A stretch of DNA of 64,000 bases from Methanomicrobiales archaeon HGW-Methanomicrobiales-1 (GTDB taxonomy: Archaea; Halobacteriota; Methanomicrobia; Methanomicrobiales; Methanospirillaceae): the NCBI GenBank assembly GCA_002839675.1, contig PGYM01000002.1, forward strand, positions 166,111 through 230,110. Direction: 5' to 3'. The notes under the pieces were generated by a model. It made no database searches. It saw only the letters and a list, made by a program, of their open reading frames with translations, and was not told the DNA's origin. Positions 44,502 through 53,653 of the stretch are shown here, piece by piece; positions within the stretch are counted from its first letter, which is position 1; every line of letters begins with the position of its first letter. Made by a program: the position numbers and the translations under genes.

Positions 44502-46267
44502 TTCTTCCCCTCCCTGCCTATTGCTCCCACAGGACATAGCTGGACGCAGACGGCACACCCGCTGCAGAGATCATTGATCGATGCCTTATTATCGACAAAC
44601 TCGATGGCAGGGCACCCGAACCGCACGCAGTTGCCGCAACCGGTGCAGGTTTCAGCATCGACCTGATACCGACCGCGCTTTATCCCGGCACGGCGGGCAG
44701 TGATCACGCACATCTGCTTTGCGATGATAACCTTGACACCTTTGCGTTTCTTTGCTGCCTCGAGGACATTGATCATACCAGTGAGATCGTACGGGTCGAT
44801 GGTCTCGACAAAACTGGCACCACAGGAGCGGCAGATCGCATCGAGCGAGATAGGCGGGCTCTCTACACCGCAGGCAGTCGCACCGCTGTTCGGGTTCGGC
44901 TGGTGGCCGGTCATTGCCGTGATCCGGTTATCAAGGATCACGACTGTCATGTTCGCGCCATTGTAGACTGCATTCATCAGGCCCTGGATACCCGTATGGA
45001 GGAACGTGGAATCTCCGATGGTACAGATCACATCCCGTGGCTCTCCGGAATGGGCGATACCGCTGCCAACGGTAATAGATGCCCCCATGCAGATCGTTGT
45101 ATCCACTGCACCAAGCTGAAGCCCCAGCGTGTAACAGCCAATGTCGCTGGGATAAATCGCGTCTTTGAAGACTTTTTTAATCGCATAGAACGCCACGCGG
45201 TGATGACAGCCGGCACACAGGATCGGCGGACGGGGGGGCAGGTTCTGCACAGCATCTACCGTTGGGAACGGGTTGTGAGGCAGGACTCCGGCCTTTGCCA
45301 TAATCGCTGCAACAGCTGGTGGGGACAATTCTCCTTCATAGGATGCATACCCGTTTTTCTTCCCGAACACGGGCACACAACCGGCTACCTGCCGGACAAT
45401 CTCTTCAACTTCCGGCGCAAGTTCCTCGATTACCAGTATTTTTTCATGCTTCTGAACAAAGGCACCGAGCCATTCCTCATCGATAGGATAGGCACCGATC
45501 TTCATAAATGAAACACCGGCAGGCAGCAGTTCCTGTACATAGGATGCAGCAATACCACTGGCAATAACGGCAGTCTTTCCCCGTATTTCAAAACGGTTGA
45601 ATCCCAGTTCCACCAGCCGTTTTTTTATTGCGGGCTGCTTCTCGTTGAGTTTCTTGTGGAGGATGCGGGTATGGGCCGGGATTACGACATACTGGCGCGG
45701 ATCCTTGTGGAACTCTCCTTTGCGGGTACTGGGGACAACATCTCCCAGCGCAACGTCTCCTTTCGAGTGACAGATACGGGTTGTCGGGCGGAATATCACC
45801 GGTAATCCAAACTCTTCGGAAAGACCGAACGCCGCGGGGATCATATCATGCGCTTCCTGCACGCTGGCAGGATCAAAACAGGGTACCCGCGCGAAATGGG
45901 CATAGCACCGGGTATCCTGTTCATTCTGGGAACTGTGCGCGAATGGATCATCTGCACTCAGGATCACAAGACCCCCGGTAACACCGGTATAGGCACTGGT
46001 CATGAGCGGATCGGCAGCAACATTGAGCCCCACGTGTTTCATGGTACAGAGTGCGCGGATGCCACACCATGCAGCGGCAAGGGCGTTTTCCAGTGCCACC
46101 TTCTCGTTCACCGACCATTCAAGGTAATATGACCGATCCGGTTGTGCCCGCAGTACATCAACGACTTCCGATGAAGGCGTACCGGGGTAACCGCTCACAA
46201 AATCCACACCGGATTCAATACAGGCGTGGGCGATCGCTTCATTCCCAAGGAGATATTTTCGTTCCAT
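44498..46267 (-). CDS. iorA: Indolepyruvate ferredoxin oxidoreductase, alpha subunit
   Basis: Large subunit with thiamine-diphosphate domain and two [4Fe-4S] clusters. From the ATG at 46267 it has 589 residues: YLLGNEAIAHACIESGVDFVSGYPGTPSSE (start, key part GYPGTPSSEVVDVL), CxxCGxCxxxC-type cluster segments near the end (ETCTGCGNCVRFGCP and NDLCSGCAVCVQLCP), and CTIGDSTFLHTGIQGLMNAVYNGANMTVVILDN for ThDP binding (key part GDSTFLHTGIQ). Overlaps iorB by 4 bases. Confidence 0.95.
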   Translation of the reverse strand: MERKYLLGNEAIAHACIESGVDFVSGYPGTPSSEVVDVLRAQPDRSYYLEWSVNEKVALENALAAAWCGIRALCTMKHVGLNVAADPLMTSAYTGVTGGLVILSADDPFAHSSQNEQDTRCYAHFARVPCFDPASVQEAHDMIPAAFGLSEEFGLPVIFRPTTRICHSKGDVALGDVVPSTRKGEFHKDPRQYVVIPAHTRILHKKLNEKQPAIKKRLVELGFNRFEIRGKTAVIASGIAASYVQELLPAGVSFMKIGAYPIDEEWLGAFVQKHEKILVIEELAPEVEEIVRQVAGCVPVFGKKNGYASYEGELSPPAVAAIMAKAGVLPHNPFPTVDAVQNLPPRPPILCAGCHHRVAFYAIKKVFKDAIYPSDIGCYTLGLQLGAVDTTICMGASITVGSGIAHSGEPRDVICTIGDSTFLHTGIQGLMNAVYNGANMTVVILDNRITAMTGHQPNPNSGATACGVESPPISLDAICRSCGASFVETIDPYDLTGMINVLEAAKKRKGVKVIIAKQMCVITARRAGIKRGRYQVDAETCTGCGNCVRFGCPAIEFVDNKASINDLCSGCAVCVQLCPVGAIGREGKK

Positions 46268-46401
46268 GATCCTGTCCGTACTATTACCGTGATTTTTCTG
46301 CACATATCCCTATCTGAATACTACTCAGGTTTGTCCGGGCGATTCACAACCTATAAAAACTCTGGTGGAGTAGTTATTAGGGTAAAATAAGGCAATCTTT
46401 T

Positions 46402-46475
46402 GGGCCCGTAGCATAGCCCGGTGGTGCGCCCGGCTGATAACCGGGAGGTCATGTGTTCGAATCACATCGGGCCCA
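46402..46475 (+). tRNA. tRNA-Ile (anticodon GAT)
   Basis: Acceptor GGGCCCG/CGGGCCC, anticodon arm CCCGG-CTGATAA-CCGGG (anticodon GAT), T arm ATGTG-TTCGAAT-CACAT, discriminator A. CCA not encoded. Confidence 0.95.
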
Positions 46476-46745
46476 TCCAGCGCAATTTTGTTTTTATGAT
46501 TTATCATTCGCTTCGAAGAGATGATATTATCATTCTTTTTCAGAGCAGCACTTTTTAGGGTCTGAAACTCATGGTCACCCTGAATAATTACGGTGCAAAA
46601 ACCATGACCGGTTTCATGCCGCACCATATCATACGCAATGGGTAACTCATCCCGAAATTTTTTCCGATTGGGAATAAAATCGAGGAATCTGCTGAAGAAA
46701 TGCAGACCATGCTAAAAATCTAAAAAAAGAAAAATATGAGATTTT

Positions 46746-47285
46746 TCACGCTTTTGTGGCAAAAGTATACCCGATTACCTTATCGAGTGCTGCAATCAGT
46801 GCCTCTTCACCCTCAAGGTAATCGTGAAGCGCACGATAAAGCATGAACAGGACGTCATAGCCATAATGCTCAAGTGCGGTCTGTGCATCGATAGGGTTCA
46901 GGTATGAATCGGTAAGAAAACCATCAAAACTGTACATTAATTCAAATATTTTCCCTTCATCGGACAAGACACAGAACTGATCGGTGATCTGTTTCTGGGG
47001 GTTGTCCGGGCGGAATGCAGCAGGTTCGGATTTTCCGAGAATGATCATCTTCCGGGGATAATACATGGGATCGTAAATTTCCCCTTTGGTATCCTGCTTG
47101 CCCATTTTGAGCAAATCGAGACCAACTGTTTTTACTACAGGTATGGCAGATTTTGCCATACGGGCGAGAAGTTTTGCATCATTCTCTTTGATCTTGGCCG
47201 AAAGATCTGCTGTCTTCCCCCGGTTCGCTTCGATCTTCTCTATCAGTTTTTCAAACCCGGTTTCAATTTCATCCATTGCATTCAC
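46746..47285 (-). CDS. Conserved protein of unknown function
   Basis: 179 residues without signal peptide or membrane segment. The N-terminal about 60 residues are a charged helix that may form a coiled coil (EKLIEKIEANRGKTADLSAKIKEND); the rest is mixed, with MYYPRKMIILGKSEPAAF, FCVLSDEGKIFELMYSFDGFL and DVLFMLYRALHDYLEGEEAL. I do not recognise the family. Isolated on the minus strand after tRNA-Ile and before nadX. Confidence 0.6.
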   Translation of the reverse strand: MNAMDEIETGFEKLIEKIEANRGKTADLSAKIKENDAKLLARMAKSAIPVVKTVGLDLLKMGKQDTKGEIYDPMYYPRKMIILGKSEPAAFRPDNPQKQITDQFCVLSDEGKIFELMYSFDGFLTDSYLNPIDAQTALEHYGYDVLFMLYRALHDYLEGEEALIAALDKVIGYTFATKA

Positions 47286-47629
47286 CAGAACCCGTCACAA
47301 TTTTGCGAAGGTTAAGATCTGTTTATACTACGGCTATAAAACCACTTGTTTCCTGAACCGGGTTCTGCCCCCGGGAAATACCTGACTGACAAGTTCCCCG
47401 ATAAAAAAAACCTTCGATAGTAGGTAATGACTGCTTTTCCTTCATGTCCCAATGGGAGGTCATGATTGAGAACTATGCCGGTATAGTTCGGAGTTCTTGC
47501 CATCAACAGATCCATTAAACGCATTCGGATACAAGGCCAGTTTTTCTTCCTTTTGATTTTTCCTGTGCCACGATATACTGCATTGCGCAAGCACAACGCT
47601 TAACCAATGGCACCCATAATCTGTTTACC

Positions 47630-48388
47630 ATGATGAGAATCGGGCTGCTCGGCTGTGGCAATATCGGGCATATCATCGCACAGCATGCGGGCAGTTTCGA
47701 GATAACAGCCGTATTCGACCAGGTTCTGGAACGGGCAGAGGAGATCGCAGCCCTGTCGGGAGCCCGGACCTATGAAAATGTTGAGGCATTTCTTTCTGCG
47801 GATATTGATATCATTGTCGAGGCAGCCTCAGTTAACGCGGTAAAAATCTATGCGGGAAAGGTCCTTTCCCACCACAAAGATATGGTGATCATGAGTGTCG
47901 GGGCACTTGCCGATACAGCGTTTCACGAAGAGCTCAGGAAAATCGCACTTGAGTCAGGGCAAAAAATCTACATCCCCAGCGGCGCGATATTCGGGCTCGA
48001 TAACCTGAAGATTGGCAGGATCTCAAAGTTCAAAAAGCTCCTTCTCAGGACGACAAAAAGTCCAAAATCCCTGGGTATTGCTTCTGATTCCCGCAGGATG
48101 ATATTCTCGGGAAAAGCCAATGAATGCATCAAGGCATTCCCAAAAAACGTCAATGTCTCGGTTGCCATGAGCCTTGCGGCAGGACAGGATACGGATGTGG
48201 AGCTCTGGATCGATCCCGCTGTCGACCGGAATGTGCACGAGTTGTTTGTTGAAGGGGATTTCGGCGAAACCTATGTCAAAGTGACAAATTTCCCGAGCCC
48301 GGACAACCCGGCAACAAGCTACCTCGCGGCTCTTTCCATCCTTTCGCTCCTTGAAGATCTTAACAGTCCGATCGTGGTAGGAACATGA
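47630..48388 (+). CDS. nadX: L-aspartate dehydrogenase
   Basis: Oxidises L-aspartate to iminoaspartate with NAD(P)+ for quinolinate synthesis, an archaeal replacement for L-aspartate oxidase. The 252-residue product has the N-terminal Rossmann motif MRIGLLGCGNIGHIIAQ, EAASVNAVKIYAGKVL and IPSGAIFGLDNLKIGRISKF, the signature of the family. The downstream gene is nadC, so both belong to the de novo NAD pathway; nadA is not in the window. Confidence 0.92.
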   Translation: MMRIGLLGCGNIGHIIAQHAGSFEITAVFDQVLERAEEIAALSGARTYENVEAFLSADIDIIVEAASVNAVKIYAGKVLSHHKDMVIMSVGALADTAFHEELRKIALESGQKIYIPSGAIFGLDNLKIGRISKFKKLLLRTTKSPKSLGIASDSRRMIFSGKANECIKAFPKNVNVSVAMSLAAGQDTDVELWIDPAVDRNVHELFVEGDFGETYVKVTNFPSPDNPATSYLAALSILSLLEDLNSPIVVGT

Positions 48389-48413
48389 TTCCGGCGTATT
48401 GGTGAATACATCT

Positions 48414-49247
48414 ATGGTTTCGCTCGATTACCTGCTCCATTTTATCGACGAGGATGCCCCATTCGGGGATGTGACATCAGAATCAGTTATATCCGACATC
48501 CGCTGTCATGCAGAGATTTCTTCAGAGCAGAATGGCACGATTGCCGGGCTCTGCGAAGCAACCATGCTGTTTTCTCATTATGGTATTTCGGTAGAGCAGG
48601 TTGCGCATGACGGAGATACGGTAAAAGCAGGAGATATCCTCCTCATACTCACAGGAAATGCAAAAAAGATCCTGCTGGTTGAACGTACTGCACTCAACAT
48701 CATCGGCAGGATGAGTGGCATTGCATCCCAGACGCGGGAGATGGTAAAGATCGTTTCAGCAATAAACGGACACTGCCGGATCGCAGCAACGCGAAAAACC
48801 TGCCCCGGGTTCAGGATACTAGACAAAAAGGCAGTGCAGATCGGTGGCGGGGATCCCCACCGTGAGACCCTGAGCGATGGTATCCTTATCAAAGACAACC
48901 ACCTGGCACTGGTTTCCCTGAAAGATGCTATATCAGCTGCAAAAAAGGCAACCATCTACAAGAAGATCGAGGTGGAAGTCGAAACAACAGACGATGCCCT
49001 GCTGGCTGCATCCGTGGGTGCGGATATTATCCTTCTCGACAATATGAATCCCGGGCTTGTAAAAACCACACTCGACGCACTCAGGGAAAAGGGATTACGG
49101 GAGCGGGTGACTATCGAATTGTCGGGGGGGATTGATCATACCACGCTCCGTGACTTTGCATCATTGGATGTCGATGTCATCAGCATAGGTGCACTCACGC
49201 ACACGGTCAGGAATTTTTCCGTAAAACTTGAAATTCAGCCGGAATAA
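48414..49247 (+). CDS. nadC: Nicotinate-nucleotide pyrophosphorylase (quinolinate phosphoribosyltransferase)
   Basis: Converts quinolinate and PRPP to nicotinate mononucleotide. The ATG at 48414 (MVSLDYLLHFIDEDAPFGDVTSE) is preceded by GGTGA at 48401-48405; upstream GTG at 48402 and TTG at 48399 are less likely. RKTCPGFRILDKKAVQIGGGDPHR, whose key part is RKTCPGFR and GGGDPHR, and the phosphate-binding end GIDHTTLRDFASLDVDVISIGALTH identify it. Starts 25 bases after nadX. Confidence 0.94.
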   Translation: MVSLDYLLHFIDEDAPFGDVTSESVISDIRCHAEISSEQNGTIAGLCEATMLFSHYGISVEQVAHDGDTVKAGDILLILTGNAKKILLVERTALNIIGRMSGIASQTREMVKIVSAINGHCRIAATRKTCPGFRILDKKAVQIGGGDPHRETLSDGILIKDNHLALVSLKDAISAAKKATIYKKIEVEVETTDDALLAASVGADIILLDNMNPGLVKTTLDALREKGLRERVTIELSGGIDHTTLRDFASLDVDVISIGALTHTVRNFSVKLEIQPE

Positions 49248-49407
49248 TAACCAACAATTCCTATTCCCGATACACAAAGGGCTAATTTTTTACCATCTTT
49301 GGGAGTTTTAAGAGAAATTCTTGTGTTTTCCTGACATTTTTTCTAAAGAATAAAAGGAAAACCTTAATAGTCCGACACCACGTATCGGAGGCTATTGAGG
49401 CTGGATA

Positions 49408-49980
49408 ATGGGCGATACTGAATTGCCGGTTCCTGAAAAAGAAATCCCTGAAGAAGATCCTGTTGTCGTAGAAGAGCGGCGAAAGGGACGAGTTAAAGAA
49501 TATATCAACCTCTTAAAAAGTGATCACCTCCATTACCGCTGGAAAGCCGCAGAAGCACTGGGAGAGGAGGGGGACCCGGAAGCGGTAGAACCACTCTTGA
49601 AAGCACTTAATGATCCCTACGTCGATGTCCAGTGGCTTGCTGCAAAATCATTGGGAAAACTTGGCGATCTTCGGGCAGTTGAGCCCCTGATTGCGGCACT
49701 GAAAGCCGATGACAAATGGCTCCGCCAGGGTGCGGCATGGGGGCTGGGAAGGCTCCGTGATCCACGGGCGGTTGAATCACTTCTCGCACTTCTTGGCGAT
49801 AAGAAAAAAGGCGTACGGAAAAATACCGCATGGGCATTGGGAAACATCGGTGACAAACGAGCCATCGAAGGACTTACTGCTTTGTTAAAAGATCCTGATG
49901 AGGAGGTCCGTGAAGCTGCACAGAAAGCACTGGCCTCCATCAACAGGGGGAAAAATGTTGTTTTTACTACTCCTGGATAA
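49408..49980 (+). CDS. HEAT/PBS-lyase-like repeat protein
   Basis: 190 residues with an acidic N-terminal 35 residues followed by four to five HEAT-like (PBS lyase) repeats of about 31 residues, each with the pattern D...AVEPLLKALxDpxxxVxxxAAxALGxLGD, for example RAVEPLIAALKADDKWLRQG. Such arrays mediate protein contacts; in methanogens similar proteins exist near chemotaxis and other genes, but no partner is indicated here. Confidence 0.8.
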   Translation: MGDTELPVPEKEIPEEDPVVVEERRKGRVKEYINLLKSDHLHYRWKAAEALGEEGDPEAVEPLLKALNDPYVDVQWLAAKSLGKLGDLRAVEPLIAALKADDKWLRQGAAWGLGRLRDPRAVESLLALLGDKKKGVRKNTAWALGNIGDKRAIEGLTALLKDPDEEVREAAQKALASINRGKNVVFTTPG

Positions 49981-50013
49981 TTTCGCAACAGAACCAGTAT
50001 GTCTGTAATCAAT

Positions 50014-50379
50014 TTATTTTGCAAAACGGATATCTTCTGCAGAATTTACCATAATTTCTTTCTTCCCGCGATAGGTCTCGACAATCCCATATGCTGAAAT
50101 ACGATCTCCTTTCTTCACCACCAAATCACGGGCTGCCTGAGCAGGAATAAAAATCGTGATATCATTGATCTGGACGGTCATGTGCCCACCGGTTTTTGTC
50201 AGGGCAACCTGATCGATGGTCCCTTCAACATACACCAGTTCGCCATCTGCTGAATTGTTCGTAAATGGCTTGGAAAAGGGTTGTTTTCCGAGCGAACCCA
50301 GAATCAGGTGCGCTGCTATTACGGCTACTGCAACGCCGATCAACAGCAGGATTGCCACCCGTTCCTGGCGTTCGAACAT
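50014..50379 (-). CDS. Membrane-anchored OB-fold protein
   Basis: 121 residues: an N-terminal membrane segment (about 8-28, VAILLLIGVAVAVIAAHLIL), a short Ser/Asn-rich linker and a C-terminal domain of about 75 residues with an OB-fold pattern (ELVYVEGTIDQVALTKTGGHMTVQINDITIFIP, in pieces ELVYVEGTIDQ and GGHMTVQINDITIFI). This resembles tRNA_anti/RecG-type OB domains, so it could bind single-stranded nucleic acid or ligands outside or at the membrane. The function is not known. Divergent from the HTH pair at 50450. Confidence 0.7.
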   Translation of the reverse strand: MFERQERVAILLLIGVAVAVIAAHLILGSLGKQPFSKPFTNNSADGELVYVEGTIDQVALTKTGGHMTVQINDITIFIPAQAARDLVVKKGDRISAYGIVETYRGKKEIMVNSAEDIRFAK

Positions 50380-50420
50380 AATGGAGTATTGAAAATGGGA
50401 ATTTAAATTACCGATAGTTT

Positions 50421-50445
50421 AATGTGTTAACAGTGTTAACATATT
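50421..50445. promoter_or_regulatory. Inverted repeat, candidate operator of the HTH regulator
   Basis: AATGTGTTAACA-G-TGTTAACATATT, a 25-base imperfect palindrome with 11 of 12 matching pairs, containing two GTTAAC sites. It ends 4 bases before the start of the winged-helix gene and lies in the promoter region shared with the divergent OB-fold gene, so autoregulation is likely. Confidence 0.6.
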
Positions 50446-50449
50446 GAAC

Positions 50450-50695
50450 ATGTATTCTACAACATTACCCCCGTCATCAAAGACGGTGCTTGAGATACTG
50501 GATCACGGCGGCGCAATGACCCACAAAGACATTGTATCGCAAACAAAACTCGCCCCGCGGACCGTGCGGTATGCCTTAAAGAAACTCAAAGAACGCCACC
50601 TCATCATCGAGAAGTTCAACTTCCGGGATGCACGGCAGATTATCTACCAGAACCGCACTGAACAGGCAACTAAGCCCCAACCCGCGTGTGTATGA
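50450..50695 (+). CDS. Winged-helix transcriptional regulator
   Basis: 81 residues from the ATG at 50450; the in-frame TTG at 50444 lies inside the inverted repeat. SSKTVLEILDHGGAMTHKDIVSQTKLAPRTVRYALKKLKERHLIIEKFN (key part APRTVRYALKKLKERHLI) is a compact winged helix-turn-helix of the MarR/ArsR-like type. Overlaps the next gene by 4 bases, and the operator-like repeat sits directly upstream. Confidence 0.78.
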   Translation: MYSTTLPPSSKTVLEILDHGGAMTHKDIVSQTKLAPRTVRYALKKLKERHLIIEKFNFRDARQIIYQNRTEQATKPQPACV

Positions 50696-51000
50696 CAAAA
50701 CATACCTGTACCCTGATGCACTGTGACACAATGGTCCGGAATCTCCTCCCACCGATGAGAGCGGAAATGGTGTCCCGGCTCGTCCAGAAACAAGGACTCA
50801 GCCAGAGCGATGCTGCAAAACGGCTCGGTGTAACACGGGCAGCAGTTTCCCAGTACATGAGCAGAAAGCGGGGTGCGGGCGAAGTTGAACTGTCAACAGA
50901 ACTGGATTCAATTATTGATCGCTGGGCTCTTGCCGTAGTCACCGGAGAGAGCGATATTAACCTGTGTGACGTGTGCCAGTGTGCACTCAAGAAATTCTGA
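50692..51000 (+). CDS. Predicted HTH (XRE-like) transcriptional regulator
   Basis: 102 residues with an HTH at about 30-60: QGLSQSDAAKRLGVTRAAVSQYMSRKRG. The N terminus (HTCTLMHCDTM) and the C-terminal CDVCQCAL contribute several Cys/His that could bind a metal. It belongs to the family of archaeal predicted regulators described as COG2522. Its ATG overlaps the stop of the winged-helix gene (ATGA), so the two are coupled and may control the same target. Confidence 0.75.
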   Translation: MTKHTCTLMHCDTMVRNLLPPMRAEMVSRLVQKQGLSQSDAAKRLGVTRAAVSQYMSRKRGAGEVELSTELDSIIDRWALAVVTGESDINLCDVCQCALKKF

Positions 51001-51093
51001 TCCTATGTGTTCGGTGTGAACACCTGTTTTTCGCAGCAATATTTTGCTGATTTCTCCGATTCTTATTCTACTTCTTCTAAATTGACGTTCTCT

Positions 51094-52767
51094 CTACCGG
51101 ATATGCCTGCGATAGTAGATGATAAGCAGCAGCAGGATGACAACAGCCACTATGACGATTTTGAGATAATCTGTTTTCTTTTCCGGGGATGTCACCGCAT
51201 GATTCCAGTCATCTTCAAACACGCTCAGGAAATACCGGGCAACACCGGGATGATCGATGATTACCCCGGCTTCCCGGTTGAAATTGGGAGAATTGCTGTT
51301 CCAGTTGATGCTGCTCACCAGCACCCGCTGCCCGTCAACAATCACACCTTTGTTATGGATCTTCTCCAGGTTACTTGCGGTCAGATCCGCACAACGCGCT
51401 TCAAGCGGAATGTGTTCGGTTGTTCCGATACGAGTGATAAGGGCAGCCATCTCGTCGTTGTCCTTTTCGTCTTCGGTATTATACCAGTACGAGTCCAGCA
51501 GCACCCTAACATGGACACCGCGACGGGACGCGTTAATTGCGGATGCAAGATACGGGTTTAACGTCAGGGGCGTCTCGTTGGTAATGTATGCCTGCTCAAT
51601 CTCGATGGTCGTTTGCGAGGACTGTATCAGATCAGTAATCTGACTGCTGGTGTCAGGTGCAATAACAGGTCTGACTGTAGCACCGGAAAAACGAGCGGGT
51701 GTAAATTCGACTGCGTGCTTCGATGAGGGGACTGGTTCGGCATTACCCGGGGAGCCGTTGATGGGGATTACTGATTGGCTACTCGAATCGAACCTGTAAA
51801 CCGTTGAAAAATACCCGGCAAGTGCAGGATCTTCAAGATACACACCCCACCCGCGGTTACTGTTGAAACCCGGAGGGGGAAATCCACTGTACTTGAAATT
51901 CTCACTCGTGAGCAGGACTGCCCGGCGGTCGATAACAACATATTTTGCATGGTCATAGCGATAAGGTGGATGAGCACCATTGTCGGAAGCCATCGTAAAG
52001 ACCGGGATTCCCCCGGTATTCATCCTCCAGATCGCAGATTTTCCCTCTGTACTTATCCCACCGACCGGCCCCCCCTCGATAAGAACCGCAACATCCACTC
52101 CCCGCTGCCGTGCAGAGATCAGGGAATCGGCCATCACAGGACTGGAAAATTCATAGACATTGAGAAGGATCTCATCCGATGCATGATCCACAACATAGGT
52201 AAACATCTCACTGGAGCAGTCCGGGGAGACGAAAGTCGTGACGGTTACATTATGGAATACTGCTGGTTCAAACCGGGACTGACCGATCATAAGAGGGCGG
52301 GGATCCCACATCCCATTCTCGAAGTAATGAACCTGCCCTTCGCGGGGTTTCACATCCTGCGGCCATACAACACGCTGGATCAGGTCAGTGTTTTCGTAGA
52401 GCAATAGTTCGTCTCCGGTATTTGCAAGACGGAGCGGATTGCCATTGATGACATTTGGTACAACTGGTGAATAGTCCAGCCACTCGAAATCCGGCAGTTT
52501 TCCATGACTTTGTAAAAATGCCGGCCCACTGCGGGCGACAATCAGGGCGCCATTGATTTGCGTCCCGGGAGGAAAACGGAATCCCCCCCTCCCATCAGAG
52601 ATTGTTATGCCATCAAGCGATCCGGTGCCGGATAGCACCAGGTACTCATCCATATCATCATGGAGATACGGATCGGGGCAAAATTCCGTAATCCTGATGG
52701 CAGTGCCTGCATGAACAACACCCACAATGAGCAGGAATAAAATGAAAAGCAGGCAGAACCGGCGCAT
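51094..52767 (-). CDS. Secreted lamin-tail/phospholipase-D-like nuclease or lipase
   Basis: 557 residues: signal peptide (1-20), a lamin-tail-like beta domain (about 21-135, RITEFCPDPYLHDDMDEYLVL), two PLD half-domains each with an HxKxxxxD motif (HAKYVVID at 273-280 and HNKGVIVD at 471-478), and a C-terminal membrane helix (about 535-553) with basic end. Such exported LTD-PLD proteins cleave phosphodiesters; nucleic acid is a likely substrate because LTD domains accompany many secreted nucleases, but phospholipids are not excluded. Anchored to the outer face of the membrane. Confidence 0.82.
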   Translation of the reverse strand: MRRFCLLFILFLLIVGVVHAGTAIRITEFCPDPYLHDDMDEYLVLSGTGSLDGITISDGRGGFRFPPGTQINGALIVARSGPAFLQSHGKLPDFEWLDYSPVVPNVINGNPLRLANTGDELLLYENTDLIQRVVWPQDVKPREGQVHYFENGMWDPRPLMIGQSRFEPAVFHNVTVTTFVSPDCSSEMFTYVVDHASDEILLNVYEFSSPVMADSLISARQRGVDVAVLIEGGPVGGISTEGKSAIWRMNTGGIPVFTMASDNGAHPPYRYDHAKYVVIDRRAVLLTSENFKYSGFPPPGFNSNRGWGVYLEDPALAGYFSTVYRFDSSSQSVIPINGSPGNAEPVPSSKHAVEFTPARFSGATVRPVIAPDTSSQITDLIQSSQTTIEIEQAYITNETPLTLNPYLASAINASRRGVHVRVLLDSYWYNTEDEKDNDEMAALITRIGTTEHIPLEARCADLTASNLEKIHNKGVIVDGQRVLVSSINWNSNSPNFNREAGVIIDHPGVARYFLSVFEDDWNHAVTSPEKKTDYLKIVIVAVVILLLLIIYYRRHIR

Positions 52768-52825
52768 TGATCCAGTTGTTTCTCCATCCCCCTTTTATAA
52801 TCTGGCGATATAATTCTCCGGAGAG

Positions 52826-53446
52826 ATGGTGCAGGCAGGAGAATCACCGGGTAACCCGCAGGCCCCGCTGGTAGTGAAACTGGGGGGAAGCCTGCATCAC
52901 CAGATTCCTGACATTATACCGTTGTTATGCAAATCCAGGCGCCCGTTGCTGGTTATTCCCGGGGGGGGAATATTTGCCGATGCCGTAAGGCAGGAAGCGG
53001 TGACAGATGATGCCGCACACTGGATGGCTATTGCTGCAATGGAGCAGTATGGCTGGCTGATCGCATCGCAGGGAATGAAGACAACCGATATACTCGCAGT
53101 GCCGGAAACAACCACGGTCTTTCTTCCCTATGTCAGCATGAGACATCGCGATCCCCTCCCTCACTCCTGGGATATCACATCAGACTCCATTGCTGCATGG
53201 ATAGCAGCTGAACTGGGAATTGAGCTCCTCCTCCTCAAATCAGTTGACGGGATCTTCCTCAATGGACTATTTCAGAAACAGGTAACAACACCCATTGATA
53301 CTGAACAAGTAGATCCATTTTTCATCCCCTTTGTCCTGAAACACCGGATAAAAACAACCATTATCAACGGAAAAGAGGGAGAATGGGTAGACAAATTCCT
53401 GAAAGGTCAAACAGTCAGGTGCTCCCGGATTAGTACAACCTTTTAA
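52826..53446 (+). CDS. mfnE: Amino-acid-kinase-fold kinase, probably MfnE of methanofuran synthesis
   Basis: 206 residues of the amino acid kinase fold: PLVVKLGGSLHHQI at 14-27 (phosphate loop), PLLVIPGGGIFADAVRQ at 40-56 and LLLLKSVDGIFLNGLF (KxVDG). It matches the methanogen-specific family described as [5-(aminomethyl)furan-3-yl]methyl phosphate kinase, which makes the diphosphate used to join the furan to the tyramine part of methanofuran. The other mfn genes are not nearby. Confidence 0.78.
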   Translation: MVQAGESPGNPQAPLVVKLGGSLHHQIPDIIPLLCKSRRPLLVIPGGGIFADAVRQEAVTDDAAHWMAIAAMEQYGWLIASQGMKTTDILAVPETTTVFLPYVSMRHRDPLPHSWDITSDSIAAWIAAELGIELLLLKSVDGIFLNGLFQKQVTTPIDTEQVDPFFIPFVLKHRIKTTIINGKEGEWVDKFLKGQTVRCSRISTTF

Positions 53447-53488
53447 AGGTTCTAAAAGAGATACTATAGGAATCCTTGGAGGAGCTAA

Positions 53489-53650
53489 ATGTCAGATAAA
53501 AAATGTACATCCTGCAGTGCTCCGCTTGCAGAAGAGGGCGCAACGATATTCGGGTGCCCCGCATGCGGTTTTGAGATTGACCGGTGTTACCGGTGCAGAG
53601 AACAGAGCATCCCCTACACCTGCCCGAAATGTGGATTTGGGGGACCGTAA
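53489..53650 (+). CDS. Small zinc-ribbon protein upstream of aEF1-beta
   Basis: 53 residues with two zinc knuckle pairs: CTSCSAPL with CPACGFEI, and CYRCREQ with CPKCGFGGP. It starts with ATG after AGGAG, and lies three bases before the aEF1-beta gene. This pair (zinc-ribbon protein and EF-1 beta) is common in archaea; the haloarchaeal relative is a small zinc-finger protein. Likely linked to translation, function unknown. Confidence 0.88.
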   Translation: MSDKKCTSCSAPLAEEGATIFGCPACGFEIDRCYRCREQSIPYTCPKCGFGGP

Positions 53651-53653
53651 GGT

